NCBI RefSeq assembly: GCF_031082295.1
Contig: NZ_JAVHLD010000017.1
Location: 1-56,769, forward strand
Direction of reading: 5' to 3'
Length of the DNA stretch: 56,769 bases
From: Humidesulfovibrio sp.
Lineage (GTDB): Bacteria > Desulfobacterota > Desulfovibrionia > Desulfovibrionales > Desulfovibrionaceae
The notes under the pieces are model-generated. The model worked only from the letters and a program-made list of their open reading frames with translations, made no database searches and was not told the origin of the DNA. Numbering within the stretch: the first letter of the stretch is position 1; each line of letters begins with the position of its first letter. Shown here piece after piece: positions 8,519-17,075 of this stretch. A program made the translations under genes and the position numbers.

Positions 8519-9601
8519 ATGCTGCTCGCCCCGTCCATCTTGCGCCACGCCCTGCGCACGGCCCTGGCGGCAACGCTCACCGCCGCGCTCACGCTGCTGC
8601 TCAGCCTGGACCAGGGCTACTGGGCCGTGTTCTCGTCCATCCTCGTCATGCAGGCCGATTTCGGCAGCTCCATCCAGGCCAGCTGGTCGCGGCTGCTCGG
8701 CACCGCGGCGGGCGCGGCCCTGGGCGCGCTGGCGGCGACCCTGGCCGAGGCGCTGCTCGGGCCGGGCGCAAGCGCCTTCACCCTGGCCATGTTCACGGGC
8801 ATCCTGATGTGCGCCGCCCTGGCCGGAATCAACGAGAACTTTCGCCTGGCCGGGGTCACGGCGGCCATCGTCATCTGCCTGCACAAGGCCGGGGGCAATG
8901 CCTTCACCCTCGGCGCCAGCCGCTTTCTGGAGGTGGGACTCGGCATCGTGGTGGCGTTGTGCGTGTCCCTGGCCTGGCCGTCACGCGCGCGGGTGCTGCT
9001 GCGCTTCGGCGCGGCCAAGGCCCTCGCGGGTTTGGCCGGTCTCCTGTCCGCGCTGATGGACAGCCGCATGTCCGGCCAGTACGACCAGCAGCGCATCTTC
9101 CACCAGAAGGACACGGCCCTGCGCCTGTCGCTCAAAAACCGGCAACTGCTCGCCTCTGCCCGCCGCGAGCCCGGCCCCTCCCGCGAGGGGGAGCGCCTGG
9201 CGGACCTGCTGCAGGCTCTCGACCGGTTGGCAGAGCACATGCGGAGCATGGACCACGCCATCGTCAACGCGCCGCCGGAAGGCTTCCACCGCCACCTGCC
9301 GAGCGAGCTGACAGAGCTTGGCGCGAGCGCCCAGGCGCTGCTGCTGGCCCTGTCCCAGCTCGTCTCCAACGCACAGGGCGAGACTCAAGGCACCGAGGCT
9401 CCGTCCCTGGCCGACACCCGCTCCCGCCTGGAGCGCGCCCTGAACGCCACGGGCGACAAGCTGCTGGAATTGCGTGGCGAGCGGGTCATCGCCGGATACG
9501 ACCTGGACGAGGTCATGCACTTCTACGCCTTCTACCACGGCCTGCGCGAGACCGCCCGGGAAACCCTGGCCCTGGCCGCCCGGCTTGGGATGGGGAGCTG
9601 A
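8519..9601 (+). CDS. FUSC-family membrane protein (aromatic acid exporter-like)
   Basis: The protein has 360 residues. The N-terminal half holds about five to six hydrophobic segments (residues 10-155) with the GYWAVFSSILVMQ motif typical of the fusaric-acid-resistance/ArAE family. The C-terminal half (about 170-360) is a helical cytoplasmic region. The ATG at 8519 lies 11 bp after the dnaE stop, with AAAAGGCAGG overlapping the end of dnaE, so it may be co-transcribed. It is shorter than two-module exporters such as AaeB. The substrate is not evident. It runs tail-to-tail into the antiporter gene with 12 bp between stops and no hairpin. Confidence 0.8.
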   Translation: MLLAPSILRHALRTALAATLTAALTLLLSLDQGYWAVFSSILVMQADFGSSIQASWSRLLGTAAGAALGALAATLAEALLGPGASAFTLAMFTGILMCAALAGINENFRLAGVTAAIVICLHKAGGNAFTLGASRFLEVGLGIVVALCVSLAWPSRARVLLRFGAAKALAGLAGLLSALMDSRMSGQYDQQRIFHQKDTALRLSLKNRQLLASARREPGPSREGERLADLLQALDRLAEHMRSMDHAIVNAPPEGFHRHLPSELTELGASAQALLLALSQLVSNAQGETQGTEAPSLADTRSRLERALNATGDKLLELRGERVIAGYDLDEVMHFYAFYHGLRETARETLALAARLGMGS

Positions 9602-9613
9602 CCAGGCCGACGG

Positions 9614-11632
9614 TCATTGCCAGGGGCGGGAACGCCCGGTGAACAAACCGGCCTTGGCCGTTATGTCCGCGTGGGGGCCGAAGATGTAGGCCGTGTCCCC
9701 GGCCACAAGGCGCAGGGTGCCGTCCGGGTTGGCCATGACCGCGCCGTCGCGCCCCACGGCCACAACGGTCAGCCCGTGGGTGCGCCGCAGGCCGGCCTCC
9801 TCCAGGGTCTGCCCGTCCAGCACGCACCCGGCCTCCACGGTCATCACGCTGAGGTCCATGTCCGGAAACTGGCGGTTCAGCGCGCAGAAGGAATCCCCGT
9901 GCAGATCCGCGCTGCGCAGCATCTCGTATCCCTCGGAGCGCACGCTCTCGGTGAAGCGCTCGATGTCTGCGCGGGGCACCAGGTAGCGCATCATCACCCG
10001 TGTGAATATTTCGATAGAGGTCTCGAACTCCTCGGGCACCACGTCGCTGGCCCCCAGGTCGATGAGCGGCGATATTTCACTCTGGAAGCGCGTGCGCGTA
10101 ATGATGTGCAGCGCAGGGTTGAGCCTGCGCGCAGCGTCGGTGATACGGCGGATGGACAACGGGTCGGACACGACCACGGCCAGCACCCGGGCGCGGTCCA
10201 CGCCCACGTGCTCCAGCACTGCCGTCTGACTGGCGTCGCCGTAGACGATGGGCTCGCCCTGGGCGGAACTCTGGCGCACGGTGTCCGGGTTCATCTCCAC
10301 CACGCGATAGGTGATGCCGAAGGACTTGGCCGCGCGGGCCAAGTGTCTGCCGCCAATGCCGAAGCCGACGATGACGAGGTGGTCGGCCACGGTCCCCGGC
10401 CCTGGCGCGGCCTGCTCCATCTCGCGCTCAAAAGGCCGCTTGGGCATTCGCGCCACGAAGGGCAGCGAGCCCACCCACTGCGCCACGCGCGGCGCCAGGG
10501 CAATGAGCGGCGGGGTCAGGGCCATGGTCAGGATGCTGGCGGCCAAAAACAGCTGGTAGCCATCCTGACCCATGAGCCCGTGGGCCAGCCCCGCCTTGGC
10601 CAGGACAAAGGAGAACTCGCCCACCTGGCACAGGGCCAGGCCGACCATGATCGCCGGGCCAGCCGGATATCCCAGCAGGTAGATGACCAGGCAGGCCGCC
10701 AGGGCCTTGAGGACCAGCACCGCTCCCGTGATCCCGGCGACCAGTGCGAGGTGGGAAAACAGGAAACCTGTGTCGAAGAGCATGCCCACTGATATGAAGA
10801 ACAGGCTGGTGAACACGTCGCGGAAGGGCATGATGCCTTCCAGAGCGCTTAAGCTGTACTCCGACTCGGACAGGATGAGCCCGGCCAAAAACGCGCCCAG
10901 GGACAGGGACAACCCAAGGTGCGCGGTCAGAAAGGCCGTGGCCAGGCACAGGGCCAGGGTGCTGATGAGGAACAGCTCGCGGCTGCGCGTCTGCACGATG
11001 CGGTGCAGAAGCCGTGGCACGACCTTGCGCGCCAGAAGGAACACCAGGGCCACCAAGCCGCAGCCCTTGGCCAGGGGCCACAGGAACGCCAGGCCCGGCA
11101 AGCCATCGCCCGCCGCGCCTCCTGCCAGGAACGGCACGAGCAGCACCATGGGCACAATGACGAGATCCTGGAAGATGAGCACTGACAAGGTGATGCGCCC
11201 ATGGACGCTGTCCATCTCGGCCTTCTGCTGGTAGAGCTTGAGCACTATGGCCGTGGACGAAAGCGCGGCCAGGAAGCCCCAGAACACACCCGTTGACAGG
11301 GACTGGCCCATCCCCAGGCCCAGCGCGGCAAAAATGATGACCGCCAGCAGGACCTGCCCGCCGCCGCCCAGCAGCACGCTCTTTTTCAGGCGCACCAGCT
11401 CGGCCATGGAAAGCTCCAGCCCGATGGTGAACAGCAAGAGCACCACGCCCACCTCGGCCAGCAGCTCGACCTCTTGCACGGCGCTGACCAGCCCCAGGCC
11501 GTAGGGCCCGGCGAGGACGCCGGTGAGCAGGAAACCGACGATGGGCGGCACGCGCACCTTGTGGCAGAAATAGATGACGCCAACCGACAGGCCAAAGACA
11601 ACCAGAAGTTCAGACAATAGTGAAAAATCCAT
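9614..11632 (-). CDS. CPA2 monovalent cation:proton antiporter with TrkA domains (KefB-like)
   Basis: The protein has about 672 residues. Residues 1-385 form a 12-13 segment Na+/H+ exchanger domain with the LLTGVLAGPYGLG and LSSTAIVLKLYQQ motifs of KefB/KefC relatives. A TrkA-N nucleotide-binding domain follows (VIVGFGIGGRHLA, about residue 415 onward), then a TrkA-C-like domain at the C-terminus. It should exchange K+ or Na+ for protons under nucleotide control. I prefer the ATG at 11632 (MDFSLLSE); a GTG five codons upstream at 11647 is an alternative, and neither has a strong ribosome site. It is separated from trpB2 by a terminator. Confidence 0.88.
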   Translation of the reverse strand: MDFSLLSELLVVFGLSVGVIYFCHKVRVPPIVGFLLTGVLAGPYGLGLVSAVQEVELLAEVGVVLLLFTIGLELSMAELVRLKKSVLLGGGGQVLLAVIIFAALGLGMGQSLSTGVFWGFLAALSSTAIVLKLYQQKAEMDSVHGRITLSVLIFQDLVIVPMVLLVPFLAGGAAGDGLPGLAFLWPLAKGCGLVALVFLLARKVVPRLLHRIVQTRSRELFLISTLALCLATAFLTAHLGLSLSLGAFLAGLILSESEYSLSALEGIMPFRDVFTSLFFISVGMLFDTGFLFSHLALVAGITGAVLVLKALAACLVIYLLGYPAGPAIMVGLALCQVGEFSFVLAKAGLAHGLMGQDGYQLFLAASILTMALTPPLIALAPRVAQWVGSLPFVARMPKRPFEREMEQAAPGPGTVADHLVIVGFGIGGRHLARAAKSFGITYRVVEMNPDTVRQSSAQGEPIVYGDASQTAVLEHVGVDRARVLAVVVSDPLSIRRITDAARRLNPALHIITRTRFQSEISPLIDLGASDVVPEEFETSIEIFTRVMMRYLVPRADIERFTESVRSEGYEMLRSADLHGDSFCALNRQFPDMDLSVMTVEAGCVLDGQTLEEAGLRRTHGLTVVAVGRDGAVMANPDGTLRLVAGDTAYIFGPHADITAKAGLFTGRSRPWQ

Positions 11633-11692
11633 TATGGATTTGCCCACATCATTAAAGTGCTGTCAAGGCCGGGCACAGCCCGCGGCAGGCGC

Positions 11693-11724
11693 AAAAAAAG
11701 GGGGGGGCCTTGCGCCCCCCCCTT
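11693..11724 (-). terminator. Rho-independent terminator of trpB2
   Basis: On the minus strand, eight G and eight C pair around a 7-nt loop (11700-11707 with 11715-11722) and run into seven T (the A run at 11693-11699). It ends the trpB2 transcript before the antiporter gene. Confidence 0.85.
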
Positions 11725-11745
11725 CGCGTTTGCGGTCTCAGTCCG

Positions 11746-13092
11746 CTAGCCCCCGATGTTCGGGCACAGGGACAGGGCGCTGTCGATGTCTTCCTGGGGC
11801 AGTTCGAAGTTGGTCAGGTCGCCGCGAAGATAGGCGTCGTACGAGCCCAGGTCGAGCATGCCGTGGCCGGAGTACAGGAAGACGATGGCCGAGCCGGGCT
11901 TGGCGGTCTTGGCCACGTCGATGGCGCTCAGGATGGCGTGGCTGGTCTCCGGCGCGGGCAGGAAGCCCTCGGTCTTGAGGAACAGCTGGGCCGCCTCGAA
12001 GCATTCCTTCTGGTAGTAAGCGCGGGCGTCCACAAGGCCCTCGGCCATGAGGTTGCAGACGATGGGCGCGTCGCCGTGGTAGCGCAGGCCGCCCGCGTGG
12101 ATGGGCGCGGGCATGAAGGCGTGGCCAAGGGTGTGCATCTTCATGAGCGGGGTCAGCCGGGCCATGTCGCCGTAGTCGTAGCGGAACGACCCGCGCGTGA
12201 GCGTCGGGCAGGCCTTGGGCTCGGCGGCCACGAAGGTGATGTTCTCGCCCGCGAGCTTGCGCGGCAAAAACGGCGCCACCAGCCCGCCGAAGTTCGATCC
12301 GCCGCCCACGCAGCCGATGAGGTAGTCCGGCTTCTCGCCGATCATCTTGAGCTGCTGCTCGGTCTCCAGGCCCACGATGGTCTGGTGCAGGATCACGTGG
12401 TTCAGCACGCTGCCCAGCGTGTAGTTGGTGTCGGCGTGGGTGGCGGCGTCCTCCACGGCCTCGGAGATGGCCAGGCCCAGGCTGCCCTTGCAGTCCGGGT
12501 CCTTGGCCAGCATGGCGCGGCCGGTCTCGGTCTGCATGGACGGGGAGGCGAAGATCTCGCCGCCGTAGGTGTTGATGAGGATCTTCCGGTAGGGCTTCTG
12601 CTCGTAGCTGACCCTGACCATGTAGACGGTGCAGGCCATGTCGAACTGGCTGCAGGCGAAGGAAAGGGCGGTGCCCCACTGTCCGGCGCCGGTCTCGGTG
12701 GCCAGGCGCTTCACGCCCTCGCGCTTGTTGTAATAAACCTGCGGGATGGACGTGTTGGGCTTGTGCGACCCGGCGGGCGACACGGACTCGTTCTTATAAT
12801 AGATGCGGCACTTGGTGCCGATGGCTTCCTCAAGCTTCTTGGCGCGCACCAGCGGCGTGGGCCGGAACAGGCGGTACACGTCGAGCACGGGCTCGGGAAT
12901 GGCGATCCAACGGTCCGGGCTCATCTCCTGCTCGATCAAAGCCTTGGCGAAGATGGGCTCCAGCTTGTCCGGGGTCAGCGGCTGCTGGGTGACGGGGTCC
13001 AACGGCGGCGCCAGCGGGGTCGGCAGGTCTGGCAGGGGGTTGTACCATTTGGTTGGCATCTCGGACTGGGGCAGGTTGATTCTGGTATCCAC
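11746..13092 (-). CDS. trpB2: TrpB-like pyridoxal-phosphate enzyme (tryptophan synthase beta, TrpB2 type)
   Basis: This is a 448-residue fold-type II PLP enzyme. The PLP lysine lies in GSHKPNTS near residue 110, and the phosphate-binding loop is [10 protein letters not shown] near residue 265. At about 450 residues, with the long N-terminal region, it belongs to the TrpB2 group and not to the roughly 400-residue TrpB1 group. TrpB2 enzymes make tryptophan from indole and serine, often without TrpA. No other trp genes are near, so a salvage role is plausible. The start is GTG, with AAGGAGA about 8 bp upstream. Confidence 0.88.
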   Translation of the reverse strand: MDTRINLPQSEMPTKWYNPLPDLPTPLAPPLDPVTQQPLTPDKLEPIFAKALIEQEMSPDRWIAIPEPVLDVYRLFRPTPLVRAKKLEEAIGTKCRIYYKNESVSPAGSHKPNTSIPQVYYNKREGVKRLATETGAGQWGTALSFACSQFDMACTVYMVRVSYEQKPYRKILINTYGGEIFASPSMQTETGRAMLAKDPDCKGSLGLAISEAVEDAATHADTNYTLGSVLNHVILHQTIVGLETEQQLKMIGEKPDYLIGCVGGGSNFGGLVAPFLPRKLAGENITFVAAEPKACPTLTRGSFRYDYGDMARLTPLMKMHTLGHAFMPAPIHAGGLRYHGDAPIVCNLMAEGLVDARAYYQKECFEAAQLFLKTEGFLPAPETSHAILSAIDVAKTAKPGSAIVFLYSGHGMLDLGSYDAYLRGDLTNFELPQEDIDSALSLCPNIGG

Positions 13093-13405
13093 GGCACGTC
13101 TCCTTATGGTGCTGGGCAGGCGCGTGCGCCTGGCCCTGAAAGTTCAATGCTTTTCCAGGCAACAAAGCGCCTGAACAGCCAGCAGCCTCGTTCCGGGGCG
13201 GCAAGGCAAAACAGGCGGGACCCGGAGCATCCCCTTCTTTGGGATGGTGAGTGCGTACTTGCGGCAAGGACAATTGTCAAGGCGGGCATTCACTCGCCTC
13301 CTCACGTGGGCCTTGCCTCCAGGCAGAACCCCGGCTATCAGGGGTGACGCGACGGCTGGCCCCAAGGGGCGACAACGCGCGAATATTGTTCGGGAGGCAT
13401 TCACG
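13093..13405. other. Divergent promoter region between trpB2 and icd
   Basis: This 313-bp stretch holds no gene I can support. It contains GACAATTGTC, a perfect 10-bp palindrome, whose minus-strand reading includes a TTGACA box (13275-13280) suited to driving trpB2, though no good -10 follows. A small hairpin, CATCCC...GGGATG, lies near 13228-13246. The GGGAGG ribosome site of icd is at 13392-13397. Confidence 0.5.
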
Positions 13406-14557
13406 GTGGAGAAAGTTGTCTATTTCATCGAGGGCGACGGCATTGGGCCCGAGGTTTGGGCTGCTGGGCGTCCGGTCATCGAGGCGGCCATAGCCAAGGC
13501 CTACGGCGATTCCAAAAAGCTGGTGTGGAAAGAGCTTTTGGCTGGCGAAAAGGCCCTGCGCGAGACAGGCGAGAACCTGCCTCAGGCCACCCTGGACGCC
13601 CTGGCCGGAGCCGAACTGGCCATGAAGGGTCCGCTGGGCACACCCGTGGGCAAGGGCTTCCGCAGCCTGAACGTGACCCTGCGCCAGGTGTTCGACCTCT
13701 ACGCCTGCATCCGGCCCATCAAATATTTCCCCGGCATCGAATCCCCGGTGAAGCACCCCGAACGCGTTGACATGGTCATCTTCCGCGAGAACACCGAGGA
13801 CGTTTACGCGGGCATCGAATGGGCCGCGGGCACCCCGGAAGCCAAGCGCGTGGTGGCCTTCCTGCGCGATGAGATGGGCGCCAAGCTCGACGACCTGGCC
13901 GCCATCGGCATCAAGCCCATGACCGAGAAGGGCTGCAAACGCCTGGCCCGGCGCGCGCTCAAGTTCGCCATCGACCAGAAGCGCCCCAGCCTGACCCTGG
14001 TTCACAAGGGCAACATCATGAAGTTCACCGAGGGCGGCTTCCGCGCCTGGGGCTACGAGATGGCCGCGGCCGAGTTCGGCGAGTTCACCATGACCGAGGC
14101 CGAGGCCGCCGAGGGCGCCAAGAAGCCGGTGGTCATCAACGACCGCATCGCCGACGCCATGTTCCAGGAGGCGCTCATCCGCCCCGAGAAGTACAGCGTC
14201 ATCGCCACCACCAACCTGAACGGCGACTACATCTCCGACGCGCTGGCCGCGCAGGTGGGCGGGCTCGGCCTGGCCCCCGGCGTGAACATGAGCGACACCC
14301 TGGCCTTCTTCGAGGCCACCCACGGCACCGCCCCGGCCATCGCGGGCAAGGACATGGCCAACCCCGGCAGCCTGATCCTCTCCGGCACCATGATGCTGGA
14401 GCACCTGGGCTGGTTCGAGGCCGCCAACCTCGTCCACGCCGCAATGGCCAAGGCCATCGGCGCGCGCAAGGTCACCGTCGACCTGGCCTCCCAGATCGAG
14501 GGCGCCAAGGCCGTAGGCTGCAAGGAATTCGGGGAAATCCTCATCGCCAACCTGTAG
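13406..14557 (+). CDS. icd: Isocitrate dehydrogenase
   Basis: The enzyme has 383 residues and oxidatively decarboxylates isocitrate to 2-oxoglutarate. The family motifs are clear: KGPLGTPVGKG, RSLNVTLRQ with S87 at the position of the E. coli phosphorylatable serine, MVIFRENTEDVYAGIEW, and LNGDYISD. The start is GTG with GGGAGG 8 bp upstream; the frame is open further 5' but unconserved. The coenzyme site is odd. In E. coli the NADP-binding pair is Lys-Tyr within HGTAPKYAG; here it is Ala311-Ile312 (HGTAPAIAG), so the NAD/NADP preference cannot be assumed. It ends in a shared terminator with the Hpt-like gene. Confidence 0.93.
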   Translation: MEKVVYFIEGDGIGPEVWAAGRPVIEAAIAKAYGDSKKLVWKELLAGEKALRETGENLPQATLDALAGAELAMKGPLGTPVGKGFRSLNVTLRQVFDLYACIRPIKYFPGIESPVKHPERVDMVIFRENTEDVYAGIEWAAGTPEAKRVVAFLRDEMGAKLDDLAAIGIKPMTEKGCKRLARRALKFAIDQKRPSLTLVHKGNIMKFTEGGFRAWGYEMAAAEFGEFTMTEAEAAEGAKKPVVINDRIADAMFQEALIRPEKYSVIATTNLNGDYISDALAAQVGGLGLAPGVNMSDTLAFFEATHGTAPAIAGKDMANPGSLILSGTMMLEHLGWFEAANLVHAAMAKAIGARKVTVDLASQIEGAKAVGCKEFGEILIANL

Positions 14558-14568
14558 CGCATGGCCGA

Positions 14569-14641
14569 CACGAAGGCCGCCCGGCCCTGCCCGGCTCCCG
14601 CGACAAGGCGGGGGTTGAGCGGGACCGGGCGGCCCTTTCGT
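14569..14641. terminator. Bidirectional terminator between icd and the Hpt-like gene
   Basis: GGCCGCCCGG (14575-14584) pairs with CCGGGCGGCC (14625-14634). Short A-rich and T-rich flanks (CGAA and CTTTCG) extend the stem. It lies between two convergent genes. Confidence 0.7.
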
Positions 14642-14656
14642 GTCTTGGTCGGCGGA

Positions 14657-15058
14657 TCAGTCAGGCAGCTGCACGCTCCAAACGCTGGCGGGGTCGCTGG
14701 CCAAGGCGGCCAGCAGCGCTCCGGTCTGGCGCAGGACAAGGTCGGCCTCCCGCTCAAGGGCCAGCAAAAGCTCTCCCGCCATGGCCTCGTTGTCGGCCTT
14801 GACGGCGTCGCCCAGGGCCTTGGTCAGCTCGGACATGCCATAGCCGTGCACGGCGCCGGAAATGTTCACGAGGGAATGCAGGCACTGACGAGCAGCCGTG
14901 ACTTCCCAGCCCCCAAGGGCGGCTTTCAGCTGCACCATGCGCTCGCGCGCCTGGACGTCAAAGAGGAGAAGCATCTGCTGGAGGATATCCTCGCTCCCGG
15001 CAAAGGCATCCTTTAGTGAATCAAGACTAATCCCTGTCAAAGCCCCGGCAGCGCTCAT
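14657..15058 (-). CDS. Hpt-domain-like protein
   Basis: The protein has 133 residues, is all-helical and has no signal peptide. It looks like a free-standing histidine phosphotransfer domain. The candidate phospho-accepting His61 lies in CLHSLVNISGAVHGYG, which aligns with the Hpt signature H-x-L-K-G. The usual Lys-Gly after HSL is Val-Asn here, so the site is degenerate. The ATG at 15058 was chosen because GAAGGGGGA lies just upstream; an in-frame TTG precedes it. No histidine kinase is adjacent; the nearest is the one at 20164-22158. Phosphotransfer activity is plausible but unproven. Confidence 0.65.
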   Translation of the reverse strand: MSAAGALTGISLDSLKDAFAGSEDILQQMLLLFDVQARERMVQLKAALGGWEVTAARQCLHSLVNISGAVHGYGMSELTKALGDAVKADNEAMAGELLLALEREADLVLRQTGALLAALASDPASVWSVQLPD

Positions 15059-15174
15059 CAATTCCCCCTTCAGAGACCATGCGGACCATCAAACAAGCCA
15101 TCTTTCAAGTATCAAGTTTATATCCTCCCTGCGCAGCGGGTGCAAGTGCCAGAACGACATTTTTCAGCTCCCTG

Positions 15175-15203
15175 TTGCATCCGGCATCAGGGCCAGTTAG
15201 AGT
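15175..15203 (+). promoter_or_regulatory. Weak candidate promoter of fdhE
   Basis: TTGCAT and TAGAGT are 17 bp apart, about 50 bp before the fdhE start. Box matches are only partial (3/6 and 4/6). Confidence 0.2.
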
Positions 15204-15251
15204 ACCGAAACTGCGTGGGCACTCCACGCCAATCCCCATAAGGACGGTCCA

Positions 15252-16139
15252 ATGCACTCCGACGATCAAGCTTTTGCTCGGCTCATGGAGACCCGGATGG
15301 CGGAAATTCGCGCCACGGACATTCTGCCCGAAGAATTGGTGACATTGGTTGAGCAGGTTCTGCCGGTACAGATGAAGGCGCGCGACGAGGCCAAGGTGAA
15401 GCTGCCAGACGAGGCCTCCTGCGCCACAGCTGAGGCCATGTTTGCTGGCAGCCCGCTCATCATGCGCGAACACTTTCCGCACGACGTCGACCAGGCCCTG
15501 GGCCTGTTCCCCGTGCTGCTGGAGATTCTGGCCGGCACCGGCGGCGCGGCCGCCCAGGCGGCGCAGACGCTGAAAAAAGCCATCGCCGCTGGCGAACTCG
15601 ACCCCGCCGAGGCCCTGCGCGCGCTGCCCGCCGGGGATGACGCCATCTTCGCGGCCTGGCGCCAGCGCCTGCCGGAAAGCCCACGGGCGCTGAACTTCCT
15701 GGCGGCCTCCGCGCTTTGGCCCGGCCTGAACGCAGCAGCCCTGGCCCTGGCCCCCCGCGTGCCGGAAAATCTGCCCCACGAACGCGGCCACTGCCCGCTC
15801 TGCGGCAGCCTGCCCTACATCACCTTCCTGCGCCAAAAGGAAGGCCTGCGCTTCGGGGTCTGTTCCTTCTGCGGGCACGAGCACCGCATCCGGCGCCTCT
15901 GCTGCCCCTACTGCGACGAGGCCGACACGTCCAAGCTCAAGCTCTTCCGCGTGGAGGAGTACCCGGGAGTGGCCGTGGGCGTGTGCGAAACCTGCTCCAT
16001 GTACGTCAAGACCCTGGACTACCGCGAGTTGGACAAGACCATGCTGCCCAGCCTGGACGACATGGCCACCGTGGCTCTGGACGTGCTGGCGCAAGGCCAG
16101 GGATACAAGCGCCCGACGCTCTCGGCCTGGGGCTTCTAG
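15252..16139 (+). CDS. fdhE: Formate dehydrogenase accessory protein FdhE
   Basis: This is a 295-residue cytoplasmic maturation factor for exported formate dehydrogenases. The C-terminal half carries the family's paired Cys motifs, which bind metal in a rubredoxin-like way: CPLCGS, CSFCGHE, CCPYCDE and CETC, spaced between about residues 182 and 255. The N-terminal half is helical and variable, as in other FdhE proteins. The ATG has AAGGACGG upstream. It stands alone between a divergent Hpt-like gene and a strong terminator, about 9.5 kb from fdnG/fdnH (25655-29442), its likely client. Confidence 0.92.
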   Translation: MHSDDQAFARLMETRMAEIRATDILPEELVTLVEQVLPVQMKARDEAKVKLPDEASCATAEAMFAGSPLIMREHFPHDVDQALGLFPVLLEILAGTGGAAAQAAQTLKKAIAAGELDPAEALRALPAGDDAIFAAWRQRLPESPRALNFLAASALWPGLNAAALALAPRVPENLPHERGHCPLCGSLPYITFLRQKEGLRFGVCSFCGHEHRIRRLCCPYCDEADTSKLKLFRVEEYPGVAVGVCETCSMYVKTLDYRELDKTMLPSLDDMATVALDVLAQGQGYKRPTLSAWGF

Positions 16140-16159
16140 CCGCAACGCGCGCAACGCAA

Positions 16160-16195
16160 GGCCGGAGCCGGGACATTCCCAGCTCCGGCCTTTTT
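16160..16195 (+). terminator. Rho-independent terminator of fdhE
   Basis: A 9-bp stem, GGCCGGAGC with GCTCCGGCC (16160-16168 and 16182-16190), is followed by TTTTT. Confidence 0.9.
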
Positions 16196-16275
16196 GCATA
16201 CCGAAGTGACGCCAGCACTGGTGTCGGCAATTATTATTGCCGGAACCCGGTGCGGCTTCGCTGACGCCGCGCGCC

Positions 16276-16599
16276 CTACTTTCCGGCCTTTCTGAAGATC
16301 TGCTTGCCCGAGCCGGGCATGTCCAACTCCAGCAGCCCGGGCCTCCGGAGGGCCGATATCACGCCTCCCTGGCGCGTATGCAGGACGATGCGTCCCTCCT
16401 CGCGCACCTCCCAGCGGAAGGGGGCCTCCTCCGCTCCCACGGTGAGCGCGCCTCCGCCATCGCTGCGCAGGGTCAGCTTGGCCGGGCTCAGGTCCACTCG
16501 TTCGGACTCGTAATCGCCCACGATATCCTCCACCGGCCCGCGGCAGGCACCCAAAAGCAGCAGCCCCGAGGCCAGCGCGCCAAGAAGCATCCTCCTCAC
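16276..16599 (-). CDS. Small lipoprotein of unknown function
   Basis: The protein has 107 residues. The signal peptide ends in the lipobox LLGAC, with the lipidated Cys at residue 19. The mature part of about 88 residues looks like a small beta-rich domain (LTLRSDGGGALTVG, then FRWEVREEGRIVLHT), reminiscent of lipocalin-like or META-like folds that read out in a wound sheet. I do not recognise a named family. It is the last gene of the seven-gene minus-strand operon; its start overlaps the MauE/DoxX stop by 4 bp. Confidence 0.7.
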   Translation of the reverse strand: MRRMLLGALASGLLLLGACRGPVEDIVGDYESERVDLSPAKLTLRSDGGGALTVGAEEAPFRWEVREEGRIVLHTRQGGVISALRRPGLLELDMPGSGKQIFRKAGK

Positions 16600-17075
16600 G
16601 TCTCAATCTCCTTGAGTGTGCTCTGATATCGGCGCTCCAGCGCCAGGGGGGAATCAAAGAAAAACACGTGGATACTCATGCCAAGCCAAGTCAAGTCGCG
16701 CACCAGGGTCATCCAGGTCATGCGCTCGTCCAGGGTGTGGAAGCAGCCGCAATCGATGGGCGTTTCGCGCAGGAGGTTCACGGTGACGGCGATGCAGAAG
16801 ACCACGAGCAACGCGCCAAGAATGGCGCTCACCGTGCGCACGCGCACCCCGGCAACCAGCATGGCCCCGCAGATGAGCTCAAGCCACGGCAGCACCAGGG
16901 CCACTGCGTTCACCGCCAAGGCGGGCACGATCTGGTAGCTGGCGACCGTCTCGGCGAATTCCGCCGCATAGCCGATCTTGTAGACGCTGGCGTAGACGAA
17001 CACCCCGCCCAGATAGAACCGAAACGCCAGGGCCAGCCAACGGCCAAACACATCACGCCAGAGGTCTTTTCTCAT
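16596..17075 (-). CDS. MauE/DoxX-family redox-associated membrane protein
   Basis: This is a 159-residue, four-helix membrane protein. It has the early FRFYLGGVFVYASVYKI segment and the Cys motif DCGCFHTLDE near residue 108, which are typical of MauE/DoxX proteins. MauE is needed for disulfide-rich protein maturation in methylamine utilisation, and relatives are thought to pass electrons to periplasmic thioredoxin-like proteins. Here an exported redoxin is encoded two genes upstream in the same operon. It overlaps the rhodanese gene and the lipoprotein gene by 4 bp each, so translation is probably coupled. Confidence 0.8.
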   Translation of the reverse strand: MRKDLWRDVFGRWLALAFRFYLGGVFVYASVYKIGYAAEFAETVASYQIVPALAVNAVALVLPWLELICGAMLVAGVRVRTVSAILGALLVVFCIAVTVNLLRETPIDCGCFHTLDERMTWMTLVRDLTWLGMSIHVFFFDSPLALERRYQSTLKEIET

